DNA from: CAYJLW01 sp964370965
Lineage (GTDB): Bacteria > Actinomycetota > Acidimicrobiia > UBA2766
Length of the DNA: 43,778 bases
Reading direction: 5' to 3'
Assembly (NCBI GenBank): GCA_964370965.1
Contig: CAYJLW010000030.1
Span: 1-43,778 of the forward strand
The notes under the pieces: model-generated
What the model was told of the DNA's origin: nothing
Databases searched by the model: none
The model's input: the letters and a program-made list of their open reading frames with translations, nothing else
Program-made: the position numbers and the translations under genes
Shown: positions 23,827 to 31,689 of the stretch, piece after piece
How positions within the stretch are numbered: the stretch's first letter is position 1
Layout of the letters: each line of letters opens with the position of its first letter

Positions 23827-24975
23827 GTGAGCACCACGGGGGCCGAGCAGGTGCAGGACTACAGCGAGACGAAGGCGCTCTGGCGGGCGTTCTGGGACAT
23901 GGAGGACGTGGGCAGGCCCATGTGGGTGGTGCCCACGCCGCCGAACATCGCGTTCGTCGAGATGCGCGTCGTGTCCATGCTGGACTCTCTCGCCGACCCT
24001 GCCCTGCAGCTCCGCTCACAGCTCGACTTCATCCGCCTCCGGGAGGACCTTGCCTGGGGTGACGACTTCGTCCCGTACCTCCAGGTCCTCCAGGGGGTGT
24101 CCAACTACGCCTCCGCCTTCGGCTGCGAGGTGCGCACCTTCGAGCACACCCGCCCCTGGGCGTTCCCGGTGATCGGCCCCGAGGACCCGGCGGGGAAGGT
24201 CCGCGACCTCGTTCCCCCCGCGATCACCGACGGCAACCTCGGCGACGACCTGCGGGCCATGGAGGCCTTCGTGGCCGGGACCGACGGCGAGGTGCCGGTG
24301 GCGATCGCCGAGCTGCAGGGACCACTGGACACCGCGTACCTCGTATGGGACTCGACGAGCTTCATGACTGCGATGTACGAGCACCCCGACGAGGTGCACC
24401 ATCTCATGGGCCTCGTCACGGACCTCATCGTCGATCACGTGAAGGCGCAGCGGGCGATCGTGCCCGAGCTCGTCCCGGTGCACTTCCCCCCCGTGTACAT
24501 GCCGTGGGGTGCCGGGATCAGCGTGAGCGACGACTGCCTGGCGCTCCTGTCCCCGGCGCTGTACGAGCGCTTCGCCCTCCCCTACCTGAACCGCCTCTCG
24601 GAGGAGTTCGGCGGCGTGTTCGTCCACTCGTGCGGGAACTTCGTGCACCAGCTCGACAACCTGGAGAAGGTTCACCGCCTGAGGGGCGTCAACTTCGGCG
24701 CCAGCGAGACCCCCTTCGAGGCCGTCTGGGAGCGCCTCGGCGGGCGTTGCGCCGTCGTCCCCCACCTCGGCCTGAACAAGGACGTCGCCTTCGCGGACGA
24801 CGCCGCCTACGTCGGCCACGTCCTCGACGCCGCGGGCGGCGCCACGCGGGGGCTCTGCGTCCTCGCCGGCCTCCCCGCCGCGGACCTCTCCCGTCCCGCC
24901 GAGCTGCCCTCGGGGGAGCGGATCCTCGCCGACGTCACCGCTGCCCGCGACCTCATCATCGGGACGCCGCCGTGA
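23827..24975 (+). CDS. URO-D-fold corrinoid methyltransferase, zinc-site type (subunit 1)
   Basis: This 382-residue protein has the uroporphyrinogen-decarboxylase fold used by cobamide-dependent methyltransferases (MtaA/MtbA and methyl-aryl-ether families). The probable zinc site is H267 and C269 in VFVHSCGNFVHQLDN and C344 in TRGLCVLAGL, the H-x-C...C pattern that activates a thiol or substrate. PPVYMPWGAGISVSDDCLALLSP is the substrate-pocket segment of the family. It would move a methyl group to or from the corrinoid protein encoded two genes downstream. The GTG at 23827 is the best start; no strong ribosome-binding site is positioned for it (GGGGGAGG at 23800 fits an ATG in another frame). 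Its stop overlaps the next start (GTGA). Confidence 0.85.
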   Translation: MSTTGAEQVQDYSETKALWRAFWDMEDVGRPMWVVPTPPNIAFVEMRVVSMLDSLADPALQLRSQLDFIRLREDLAWGDDFVPYLQVLQGVSNYASAFGCEVRTFEHTRPWAFPVIGPEDPAGKVRDLVPPAITDGNLGDDLRAMEAFVAGTDGEVPVAIAELQGPLDTAYLVWDSTSFMTAMYEHPDEVHHLMGLVTDLIVDHVKAQRAIVPELVPVHFPPVYMPWGAGISVSDDCLALLSPALYERFALPYLNRLSEEFGGVFVHSCGNFVHQLDNLEKVHRLRGVNFGASETPFEAVWERLGGRCAVVPHLGLNKDVAFADDAAYVGHVLDAAGGATRGLCVLAGLPAADLSRPAELPSGERILADVTAARDLIIGTPP

Positions 24976-26165
24976 GCCCATTGACCCCCCCGGAGGTGAT
25001 CGAGGTCGGTGCCGACGAGGCGGAGGCGCTCGCCGGCGCGCTGCGCGTGGCGCAGGCCGTGGCCCGCCGGCCCTCCGAGCGGGTGCCGGTCCTGCTGAGC
25101 TTCGCGCAGGCGTTCAAGATCACCCGCACGGGCGCCGGAGTCACCTTCCCGGAGTACTTCGGAGACCCGGAGGCGCAGCTGCGCACGCAGCTCGTCGCGG
25201 CGGCCTGGATCCAGGAACACGTCCGGGCGGACATGGCCGCCGAGCCGCCGGCGACGGACTTCGCGAACGCCCGGGAAGCCTCCGCCCTCGGCGCGGACGT
25301 CGTCTTCCCGGACGACAACATCCCGTGGGTGCGGGGCCCCTGGATCGACGGTGACGACGACCTCGCCCGGCTCCGCGACGTCGACCCGGTGCACCACGGC
25401 CTCCACGGCAGGGAGATCGAGTGGAAGGCGGCGATGGAGGCCGCTGCCGACCGGCACCCGCTCCGGTACCGGGGCGGCGAGTTGCAGTACCCCGGGCGCC
25501 ACGTGTCCACGAGCCACGGCCACACCGACGGGCCCTTCACCGTGGCGGCCGAGATCCGTGGTCTCACCCGGATCCTCACCGACGTGTACGAGAACCCGGC
25601 GTTCCTCCACCGCCTCCTCGACGTCGTCACCGACAAGATCGTCGCCTGCATCGACCACGCCAGGGCAGCATGGGGCCCGGCGCCCCTGTCGTTCTTCGCC
25701 GACGACTTCGCCGTGAACCTCTCCCCGGGGCACTTCCGGGAGTTCTCCCTGCCGTACCTGAGGCGCATCAGGGCGCACATCCCGGGCCTCGCCGTCTACC
25801 ACATGTGCGGCCGTGCCGATCACGTCGTCCCCCTCGTGGTCGACGAGCTCGACATCGCCATGTGGCACGGTCTGGGCTTCGAGGTCGACCGCCGCCGGGC
25901 GCGCGAAGCGATGGAGGGCCGTTGCGCCATGCACGGCAACGTGAGCCCCTTGACCCTGGCGCTGGGGACCGCGGAGGACGTCCGCCGGGAGTGCCACGAG
26001 ATCCTCGCCGACCTCGGGGACATGGACGGCTTCGTGATGGGCGACGGCAACAACGTGCCGCCCGCCTCGCCCCTGGAGAACGTGAATGCCATCTGGAGGG
26101 CTGTGTGCGAGCACGCCGGCACGAGCGCCACGACCGCCACGACCGATCGACAGGAGGAGCGATGA
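24972..26165 (+). CDS. URO-D-fold corrinoid methyltransferase, variant zinc site (subunit 2)
   Basis: This 397-residue paralogue of the preceding protein has the same fold but diverges strongly. H277 and C279 in VYHMCGRADHV match the first two zinc ligands. The place where MtaA/MtbA-type enzymes carry the third cysteine (GCGxPP) reads MGDGNNVPP (356-364) followed by SPLENV. Related GDG-type sequences occur in URO-D proteins of O-demethylase systems, so this is probably the substrate-specific methyltransferase I. The first protein would then be either a second specificity or the acceptor-side enzyme. It is coupled by GTGA to the gene before and by ATGA to the corrinoid protein gene after. The substrate is unknown. 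Confidence 0.83.
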   Translation: MSPLTPPEVIEVGADEAEALAGALRVAQAVARRPSERVPVLLSFAQAFKITRTGAGVTFPEYFGDPEAQLRTQLVAAAWIQEHVRADMAAEPPATDFANAREASALGADVVFPDDNIPWVRGPWIDGDDDLARLRDVDPVHHGLHGREIEWKAAMEAAADRHPLRYRGGELQYPGRHVSTSHGHTDGPFTVAAEIRGLTRILTDVYENPAFLHRLLDVVTDKIVACIDHARAAWGPAPLSFFADDFAVNLSPGHFREFSLPYLRRIRAHIPGLAVYHMCGRADHVVPLVVDELDIAMWHGLGFEVDRRRAREAMEGRCAMHGNVSPLTLALGTAEDVRRECHEILADLGDMDGFVMGDGNNVPPASPLENVNAIWRAVCEHAGTSATTATTDRQEER

Positions 26166-26794
26166 CGCTGCCGGAGCTGAGCGAGGCTGTGGTGGACGGC
26201 TACAGGGAACGGGCGGCGCGCCTCACCGCGGACGCTCTCGCGGACGGGGCCCCGGCGAAGGAGATCCTGCAGGACTGCCTCGTCCCGGCCATGGACGAGG
26301 TGGGCGGACGCTTCGAACGCTCGGAGTACTTCCTACCCGAGATGCTCATGTCGGCCAAGGCCGTGACGGCAGCGCTCGAGGTGCTCCGTCCGGGCCTCGA
26401 GGCGGCCGGTGCGGAGCCGATGGGACGCGTCGTGATGGCCACGGTCCACGGCGACCTCCACGACATCGGCAAGAACCTCGTGGGCATGATGCTGCGCGGC
26501 GCGGGCTTCGATGTCGTCGACATGGGCGTCGATGTGCGCCCAGAGGCGATCGCGGACGAGGTGGAGGGGACGGGCGCCGCCTTCGTGGGCCTCTCCACGC
26601 TCCTCACGACCACGCAACCGGCCATGGCGGACGCCGTGGAGTTCCTTCGGGGGCGGTTCCCCCCCGGGCGGCTCCGGATCCTTGTCGGCGGGGCTCCCGT
26701 CACGGAGGCCTTCGCGGCGGACATCGGCGCGGACGGCACCGCCGGGAACGCCTCGGCGGCGGTGCGCCTCGCTCGCACCATGGCGACCGGGTAG
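26162..26794 (+). CDS. Corrinoid (cobamide-binding) methyl-carrier protein
   Basis: This 210-residue protein matches MtaC/MtbC/MtvC-type corrinoid proteins. Residues 1-85 form the helical cap domain with the conserved FLPEMLMSAKAV. The Rossmann-like B12-binding domain follows, with the base-off/His-on motif D98-L-H100-D-I-G103 in VHGDLHDIGKNLV, then GLSTLLTTT and VGGAPVTEAFA. H100 would be the lower axial ligand of cobalt. It receives the methyl group from a URO-D partner and passes it on. It is encoded in the same translationally coupled string as the two methyltransferases (ATGA overlap upstream, 7 bases to the reactivase gene). Confidence 0.95.
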   Translation: MTLPELSEAVVDGYRERAARLTADALADGAPAKEILQDCLVPAMDEVGGRFERSEYFLPEMLMSAKAVTAALEVLRPGLEAAGAEPMGRVVMATVHGDLHDIGKNLVGMMLRGAGFDVVDMGVDVRPEAIADEVEGTGAAFVGLSTLLTTTQPAMADAVEFLRGRFPPGRLRILVGGAPVTEAFAADIGADGTAGNASAAVRLARTMATG

Positions 26795-26801
26795 GTCGCC
26801 G

Positions 26802-28436
26802 GTGCTCGTGCGCATCACCGGAGTCGGGGACGTCGAGGAGCCCCCCGGGCGTCTCGCTCTCGAAGTCCTGCGGGACGTGGGGGCGGCCGTGGACGTGGCC
26901 TGCGTCGGTAACGGCACCTGCGGACGCTGCCGGGTCCGGTTCCTGTCGGGGGCGCCCGATCCCGGCCCGGAGGACAGGGTGCACGTCGGCGCCGGCGACC
27001 TCGCGGCGGGCTGGCGGCTCGCCTGCAGGGCCCGGCCGGAGCGGGACTGCACGCTCGCTCTCCCCCAGGGCCTCGACGACGTCGCCATCGCGGTCGACAC
27101 GGCGGGTGTCGCCGCCGAGTCGGTGGGGGAGCCGAGCGGCGGCCGGGGGAGCGCCGGGGGTGGCGCCCGTCTCGGTGTGGCCGTGGACCTGGGCACCACG
27201 ACGGTCGTCGTCTACCTGCTGGACGTCGAGGCCGGCGTGCAACTCGGCGTGAGCGCCTTCCGGAACCCGCAGGTCTCCTTCGGCCCCGACGTGATCTCGC
27301 GCATCAGGGCGGCCCACAGCTCCCCCGCAGGGCTGGGGCCGCTCCGTGGCGGCGTCCTCGGCATGATCGAGGGCAGGGTGCTCGCCCTCTGCGGGTCACG
27401 GGGCGCCGATCCGGATGCCGTCGGGGAGGTCATGGTGGTGGGGAACCCGACCATGCTCCACGTCCTCGCCGGCGTCGACCCCTGGCCGCTGGGCGTGGCG
27501 CCCTACCGGCCGGTGTTCACGGAGAGGGGACCCGTGACGGGTGCCGAGCTCGGCTTCGGGCGCCTCACCCGGGTGACGGTCCGCCTCGGTCCGGCCGTCG
27601 ACGGGCATGTGGGCGCCGACGTCCTGGGCGGCCTCGTCGCCCTCGAGGTGCGCCGGCGGCCCGGGCCGGTGCTGCTGGGTGACCTGGGGACCAACGGGGA
27701 GATCGTCCTCGTGCACGAGGCGGCGGCCGTGGCGACGTCGTGTGCCGCGGGGCCGGCGCTGGAGGGCGGCGGGGTGAGCGCCGGGATGGCGGCGCTGCCG
27801 GGTGCGGTCGAGCGGGTCGCGTTCGACGCGACGGGCGGGGGCCTGGAGCTGTCGACGATCGGGGGTGCCCCGCCCCGGGGCCTGTGCGGCTCCGGCCTCC
27901 TGGACGCCGTCGCCCTCCTGTTGCGCCACGGCGTGGTCGCTCCCTCGGGTCGCATGGCGGCGCCGGGAGCGCCGGTGCCCGCCGACCTCGGCGAGCGCCT
28001 CGGCGAAGACGACACCGGGCGGCACTTCTTCCTGGTGCGAGAGGGGGGGGAGGGGAGGCCCGTCACCGTCACACAGGAGGACGTGCGGAGTGTGCAACTC
28101 GCCAAGGCCGCCGTCCGCGTGGGCGTGGACGCCATCTTGGAGACGACCGGCCTCCGGGCCGACGACCTGCGGGCCGTGTACCTGGCGGGGGCCTTCGGGA
28201 GCGCGGCCGGCCCCGACAGCGTGATCGACCTCGGGATCCTCCCCGAGGCCTGCCGGGGGAAGGTGCAGCCTGTGGGCAACGTGGCGGGCCTGGGTGCGAA
28301 GCGCATGCTCTGCCACGCCGAGGACCGCGAGGAAGCTCGGCGTCTCGCGGCCGAGATCAGCGGTGTGGACCTCGCCGCCGCCCCCGACTTCGACGACCGT
28401 TTCGTGGCGGCGACAGCGTTCCCCGGGCCGGGGTGA
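26802..28436 (+). CDS. Corrinoid reactivation protein (RACo-type, [2Fe-2S] plus ASKHA/DUF4445)
   Basis: This 544-residue protein resembles RACo, the ATP-dependent reductive activator that returns accidentally oxidised Co(II) corrinoid to Co(I). The N-terminal ferredoxin-like domain carries C34, C40, C43 and C75 (CVGNGTCGRC and RLACRAR), the adrenodoxin-type [2Fe-2S] spacing. A linker leads to the ASKHA ATPase part: phosphate-1 motif VAVDLGTTTVVVYLLD (about residue 127), LLGDLGTNGEIVL, and the C-terminal VYLAGAFGSAAGPDSVIDLG and GNVAGLGAKRML of DUF4445 proteins. The GTG at 26802 follows the corrinoid gene by seven bases; a GTG at 26808 is possible. Its presence supports a working redox-cycled corrinoid system rather than a decayed one. 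Confidence 0.93.
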   Translation: MLVRITGVGDVEEPPGRLALEVLRDVGAAVDVACVGNGTCGRCRVRFLSGAPDPGPEDRVHVGAGDLAAGWRLACRARPERDCTLALPQGLDDVAIAVDTAGVAAESVGEPSGGRGSAGGGARLGVAVDLGTTTVVVYLLDVEAGVQLGVSAFRNPQVSFGPDVISRIRAAHSSPAGLGPLRGGVLGMIEGRVLALCGSRGADPDAVGEVMVVGNPTMLHVLAGVDPWPLGVAPYRPVFTERGPVTGAELGFGRLTRVTVRLGPAVDGHVGADVLGGLVALEVRRRPGPVLLGDLGTNGEIVLVHEAAAVATSCAAGPALEGGGVSAGMAALPGAVERVAFDATGGGLELSTIGGAPPRGLCGSGLLDAVALLLRHGVVAPSGRMAAPGAPVPADLGERLGEDDTGRHFFLVREGGEGRPVTVTQEDVRSVQLAKAAVRVGVDAILETTGLRADDLRAVYLAGAFGSAAGPDSVIDLGILPEACRGKVQPVGNVAGLGAKRMLCHAEDREEARRLAAEISGVDLAAAPDFDDRFVAATAFPGPG

Positions 28437-28478
28437 GCAAGCGGCTCCGCGGATGCGGTGGGCCTTTCGGACCTGCGC

Positions 28479-28778
28479 TCAGTGCCGGGCGCGGCCCCCG
28501 TAGCGCCTTTCGGCGGCGGCCTCGCGGAGGCGGTGGTCGGCGGGGTGCACGCGGATCGTGGACCCGTCGAGGACCTGGTTGTCGAGCAGGGAACGGGCCT
28601 TGCGGGCGTCCGCCTCGCTGGCCATGTTCACGAAGCCGTACTCGAGGGACTCCCCCGTGAGCGGGCTGATGCGGACCTCGGACGTCTTGACCTTGCCCGC
28701 CGTCTTGAAGAGGTCCCGCAACGACGCGTCGGTGGTCGTGGGGGAGAGGTCGCCCACGTAGAGTTTCGTCCCCTGCAT
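28479..28778 (-). CDS. RNA-recognition-motif (RRM) RNA-binding protein
   Basis: This 99-residue protein is essentially a single RRM domain. RNP2 is KLYVGDL (residues 5-11) and RNP1 is LEYGFVNM (45-52), with aromatic residues Y7, Y47 and F49 in position to stack on RNA bases. A basic C-terminal tail (RRYGGRARH) follows. Such small RRM proteins are best known from cyanobacteria, where some are cold-inducible; in actinobacteria they are much less studied. The ATG at 28778 fits the domain start. A promoter about 100 bases upstream gives the mRNA a long leader, which could carry autoregulation. It faces the corrinoid operon. Confidence 0.92.
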   Translation of the reverse strand: MQGTKLYVGDLSPTTTDASLRDLFKTAGKVKTSEVRISPLTGESLEYGFVNMASEADARKARSLLDNQVLDGSTIRVHPADHRLREAAAERRYGGRARH

Positions 28779-28880
28779 TCGGCCAATCCGATCTCGCGTG
28801 CTTCGGGACTCGGGGCGTGTCCGGCCAGCACACGAGGACGGCACGTCCGGTCGGGGCGAATCTTCGCCGGCAACACCCCA

Positions 28881-28910
28881 AGCTTAGATCCTCGGTGCCG
28901 GGGCTGTCCC
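28881..28910 (-). promoter_or_regulatory. Promoter of the RRM gene
   Basis: On the minus strand GGGACA (28910-28905) and TAAGCT (28886-28881) are 18 bases apart, identical in layout to the DyP promoter. It implies a leader of about 95 bases containing the hairpin GGCGAA-TC-TTCGCC (28855-28868) and a smaller one near 28836-28848. Confidence 0.4.
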
Positions 28911-28936
28911 ACCGGCGGTGTTCGCGCCGCACCCGG

Positions 28937-29629
28937 TCACCGGGGCGACGAGGCGATCCGGCCTGCAGAGAGGGCAAGGGCGTTCAGGGCGGTGTGGACG
29001 AGGACGGGTGCCAGAAGACTGCCGGAGCGGAGGCGGAGCCAGGCGAAGCCCGCCCCGGCCAGGCCGGTGACGGCGACGGTGACGGCGACGGTGACGACGG
29101 TGCCACCTGTGCCACCGCCGGTGAGGTGCCCGCCGGCGTCCGGGTGCAGGGAGGCGAGCGTGGGCAGGACGTGCCAGAGGCCGAAGAGCGCCGAAGTCGC
29201 CGCCACTGCCGTCTTGGTGCCGTGGCGGCGCAGGATCATGGCGAGCAGGGCGCCGCGGAACACGAGCTCCTCGACAAGGGCGGTCCCGAACGGGATGCGC
29301 ACGCAGACCTCGTAGAGGAACCGGGCCGTGCCTGCGTCCGCGGCGGGGTTGGAGGCGAGGAGCCGCCGGGTCGCGGGCAGCGCCAGCGCGGCGGCGAGGG
29401 CGACGGCCACGGGGACCGCCACGAGGGCCCCGAGACGGAGGCCACCGGCGGCGTCGGAGCGCCTCAGGCCGAGGTCGGCCGTCGAGGCGCCGTCGGCCCG
29501 GGCGAGCAGGGCGAGGCCGGTGGCGGCGGCGAGGCCGGCGGGGACGTGGGCCCAGAGCGGCACAACGGTGTTGAGGACGATGCTGTAGGCCGCGACGAGG
29601 GCGACGGCGAGGGCTTCCCTACGCGTCAT
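28937..29629 (-). CDS. CPBP-family intramembrane metalloprotease (CAAX/Abi type)
   Basis: This 230-residue membrane protein has about six helices and the three metal-site motifs of the CPBP (Rce1-like) family: EELVFR (E120, E121 and R125), FGLWH (H153) and HTALN near the C-terminus. In bacteria these proteins are linked to processing or immunity for peptides and to membrane-protein maturation; the substrate is unknown. The ATG lies inside the end of the SulP transporter gene (11-base overlap), so it is translated from the same mRNA. Confidence 0.9.
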   Translation of the reverse strand: MTRREALAVALVAAYSIVLNTVVPLWAHVPAGLAAATGLALLARADGASTADLGLRRSDAAGGLRLGALVAVPVAVALAAALALPATRRLLASNPAADAGTARFLYEVCVRIPFGTALVEELVFRGALLAMILRRHGTKTAVAATSALFGLWHVLPTLASLHPDAGGHLTGGGTGGTVVTVAVTVAVTGLAGAGFAWLRLRSGSLLAPVLVHTALNALALSAGRIASSPR

Positions 29630-31361
29630 GCCGCTCGCGGCGCCAGACGTCGAAGCCCTCGAGGGCTGTGGGGAGGGTGGGGAAGATGCGGTCCTCGCCG
29701 ATCCGGGCCAGGAGGCCGCCCCGGGCGAGCTGCTCCCTGAGCTCCTGCTTCACGCGGGCCATGGCGAAGACGACGTCGCGGCGCGTGAGCTCCTCGCTGA
29801 GGTCCTCGAGGGCGTCGCTGGCGGTGACGTCGATCTCGATGACCGCCTCGGCGTTGAGGACGAACCAGCGCACGGGGCCGGCGGCGGAGTCCACGGCGGC
29901 GAGGGCGCGGCGGCGGAAGTCGTCGGCGTTGGCGAAGCACAAGGGGGCGTCGTATCGGTAGACCACGAGGCCCGGGGTCGTCTCCGCCGCCGGGTAGTCG
30001 TCGACGTCGTGGAGGCCGGCGAGGCCGGGCACCTTGCCGAGGACGGCGTCGTGGGGTCGGGCGATGCGCGCCAGGAGGTCGACTATGGAGAGGCCCACGG
30101 CGATGAGGATGCCCACGAGGACGTCGAAGAGGAGCACGCCTGCGGCGGCGGCGAGTGCGAGGCCGAGCTCGCTGCGGCGGAAGCGGGCGAGGCGGCGGAG
30201 CTGGGGGATCTCGATGAGGCCGAGGGCGGCCTGCACGACGACGGCCCCGAGGGCGGGGGCCGGGAAGGTGGCGAGGAGGGAGCGGAAGAACACCAGGACG
30301 AGGAGCACGACGCCGAGGGCGGCGAGTCCCGTGACTTGCGTGCGGCCCCCGGCTCTGTCGGCGACGGCGGTGCGCGTTCCGGAGCTGCTCACCGGGAAGC
30401 CCTGCGTGATGCCGGCGCCGAGGTTGGCGACGCCGAGCGCGAGGAGCTCCTGGTTGGCGTCCACGTCGTGGCCGTTGCGGAGGGCGAAGGCGCGGCCGGT
30501 GACGATGTTGTCCGAGTACGCCACCACGGCGACACCGAGTGCGGCCACGAGGAGGGGGAGGAGGTCGTGGAGCGAGACGTCCGGGATCCCGGCGTGGGGG
30601 AGTCCGGCCGGGATGCGGCCCACGACGGCGATGCCCCGGTCCTGGAGGTGCAGGACTGCGACGACCACGCTGGATGCGGCCACGGCGCCAAGCTGGAACG
30701 GGGCCCGCGGGAGCCAAATCTGGCCGGCGAGGAGGAAAAGGAGGACGGCGGCGCCGAGGAGGAGGGTGGGGGTGTGGATTCGGTGGAGGTGTGTGAGGAA
30801 CGCTCCCACCTCCGCCACCACCGTGTCGCCGGTGACGGGCACGCCCGTGAGCTTCTCGAGCTGGCCGGAGATCATGATGAGGGCGACGCCGGTCATGTAG
30901 CCCACGAGGGTGGGTCGGGACAGGAGGTCCGCGAGGAACCCGAGACGGAAGGCGTACGCCAGCAGGCAGACGAGACCGGTGGCCACGGCGGCGGCCGCCG
31001 CCAGGGCGGCGTAGCGGGCGGGGTCGCCGGCGGCGAGGGGGGCGACGGCCGTCGCCACCATGACCGCCGTCGTGGACTCCGGGCCCACCGAGAGCTGCGG
31101 GGAAGACCCGAGGAGGGCGTAGGCGGCCATGGGCAGGATCGCGGCCCAGAGGCCGACGACGGGGCGGAGGCCGGCCACCTCGGCGTACGCCATGCACTGC
31201 GGGACGAGGTAGGCGGCCACGGTCACCCCGGCGACGACGTCCGCCCGCAACCAGGCGCCCCGGTATTCGCGGAGACTGGCGACGCCCGGTAGGACCTGGG
31301 GTCCGAGGGGGCGGCCGTTCCCGTTCTCGTGCCCCTCTGACGGGCCTGCGGACGCCGGCAT
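29619..31361 (-). CDS. SulP-family inorganic anion transporter with STAS domain
   Basis: This 580-residue protein has the SulP/SLC26 layout: 10-14 transmembrane helices (about residues 40-420) with the signature VAAYLVPQCMAYAEVAGL and FPVSSSGTRTAVADRAGGRT, followed by a cytoplasmic STAS domain (about 440-560, with VYRYDAPLCFANADDFRRR). It transports sulfate, bicarbonate or another anion, probably coupled to Na+ or H+. There is no carbonic-anhydrase gene next to it, so the substrate is open. The ATG at 31361 has a TAGCGT -10 element six bases upstream, predicting a leaderless transcript. It overlaps the CPBP protease gene and is divergent from ilvD. Confidence 0.93.
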   Translation of the reverse strand: MPASAGPSEGHENGNGRPLGPQVLPGVASLREYRGAWLRADVVAGVTVAAYLVPQCMAYAEVAGLRPVVGLWAAILPMAAYALLGSSPQLSVGPESTTAVMVATAVAPLAAGDPARYAALAAAAAVATGLVCLLAYAFRLGFLADLLSRPTLVGYMTGVALIMISGQLEKLTGVPVTGDTVVAEVGAFLTHLHRIHTPTLLLGAAVLLFLLAGQIWLPRAPFQLGAVAASSVVVAVLHLQDRGIAVVGRIPAGLPHAGIPDVSLHDLLPLLVAALGVAVVAYSDNIVTGRAFALRNGHDVDANQELLALGVANLGAGITQGFPVSSSGTRTAVADRAGGRTQVTGLAALGVVLLVLVFFRSLLATFPAPALGAVVVQAALGLIEIPQLRRLARFRRSELGLALAAAAGVLLFDVLVGILIAVGLSIVDLLARIARPHDAVLGKVPGLAGLHDVDDYPAAETTPGLVVYRYDAPLCFANADDFRRRALAAVDSAAGPVRWFVLNAEAVIEIDVTASDALEDLSEELTRRDVVFAMARVKQELREQLARGGLLARIGEDRIFPTLPTALEGFDVWRRERHDA

Positions 31362-31367
31362 CCGGGA

Positions 31368-31373
31368 ACGCTA
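31368..31373 (-). promoter_or_regulatory. -10 element of the SulP-CPBP operon (leaderless)
   Basis: TAGCGT on the minus strand ends 6 bases before the ATG at 31361. The identical hexamer precedes arfB. No ribosome-binding site is present. Confidence 0.45.
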
Positions 31374-31421
31374 TCCCACGCCGCCCCGGAGGGATCGGCA
31401 TCCTCATGTGTGAAGGGCCGA

Positions 31422-31689
31422 TATGCTGGGGGCTTGCCAGAGCCCCTTCCCGCCGGGTCTTCCCCGCTGGACCCCCTTGGGCCCGGTGCCGAAGCCGGAG
31501 TGGCACCGACGTTCCCCTTCGTTTGGAGGCGCAGCGCATGCGCGCCAGCTGGCCTGGGGCGACCTTGGCCCGTGTCAGAGGGCCTGCTTCACCGGCCCGG
31601 AACGGCGACCGGTCGGACGGTGGCCGGGTCCGAAGGGGGGAGCCCGAGGGGGGACGAAGTCCCGCCTCGGAGAAAGAGGAGGTCAGTCC
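31422..31689 (+). promoter_or_regulatory. Structured 5' leader of ilvD
   Basis: TATGCT at 31422-31427 is a plausible -10 element, giving a leader of about 255 bases. It contains at least five hairpins: GGGGCT/AGCCCC (31429-31446), CGGTGCC/GGCACCG (31484-31508), GGCCC/GGGCC near 31567-31584, CGGCCCGG/CCGGGTCCG (31593-31632), and a 12-pair stem with one mismatch and a GAA loop (31644-31670). The last ends six bases before the GAGGAGG ribosome-binding site (31676-31682). A small frame at 31538 with GGAGG upstream is not rich in branched-chain codons. A riboregulatory or attenuation role is inferred; no known class is recognised with confidence. Confidence 0.5.

Noticed and set aside
23808..24062. 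Alternative frame with a strong ribosome-binding site just before the first methyltransferase gene
   Set aside because: The peptide is Arg/Gly/His-rich shadow sequence; the other frame has clear URO-D coding from the first codons. A sequencing frameshift is possible but not needed.
31501..31507. T-box riboswitch based on TGGCACC
   Set aside because: The heptamer alone is expected by chance in GC-rich DNA and no specifier-loop stem is visible; kept only as a hypothesis within the ilvD leader finding.
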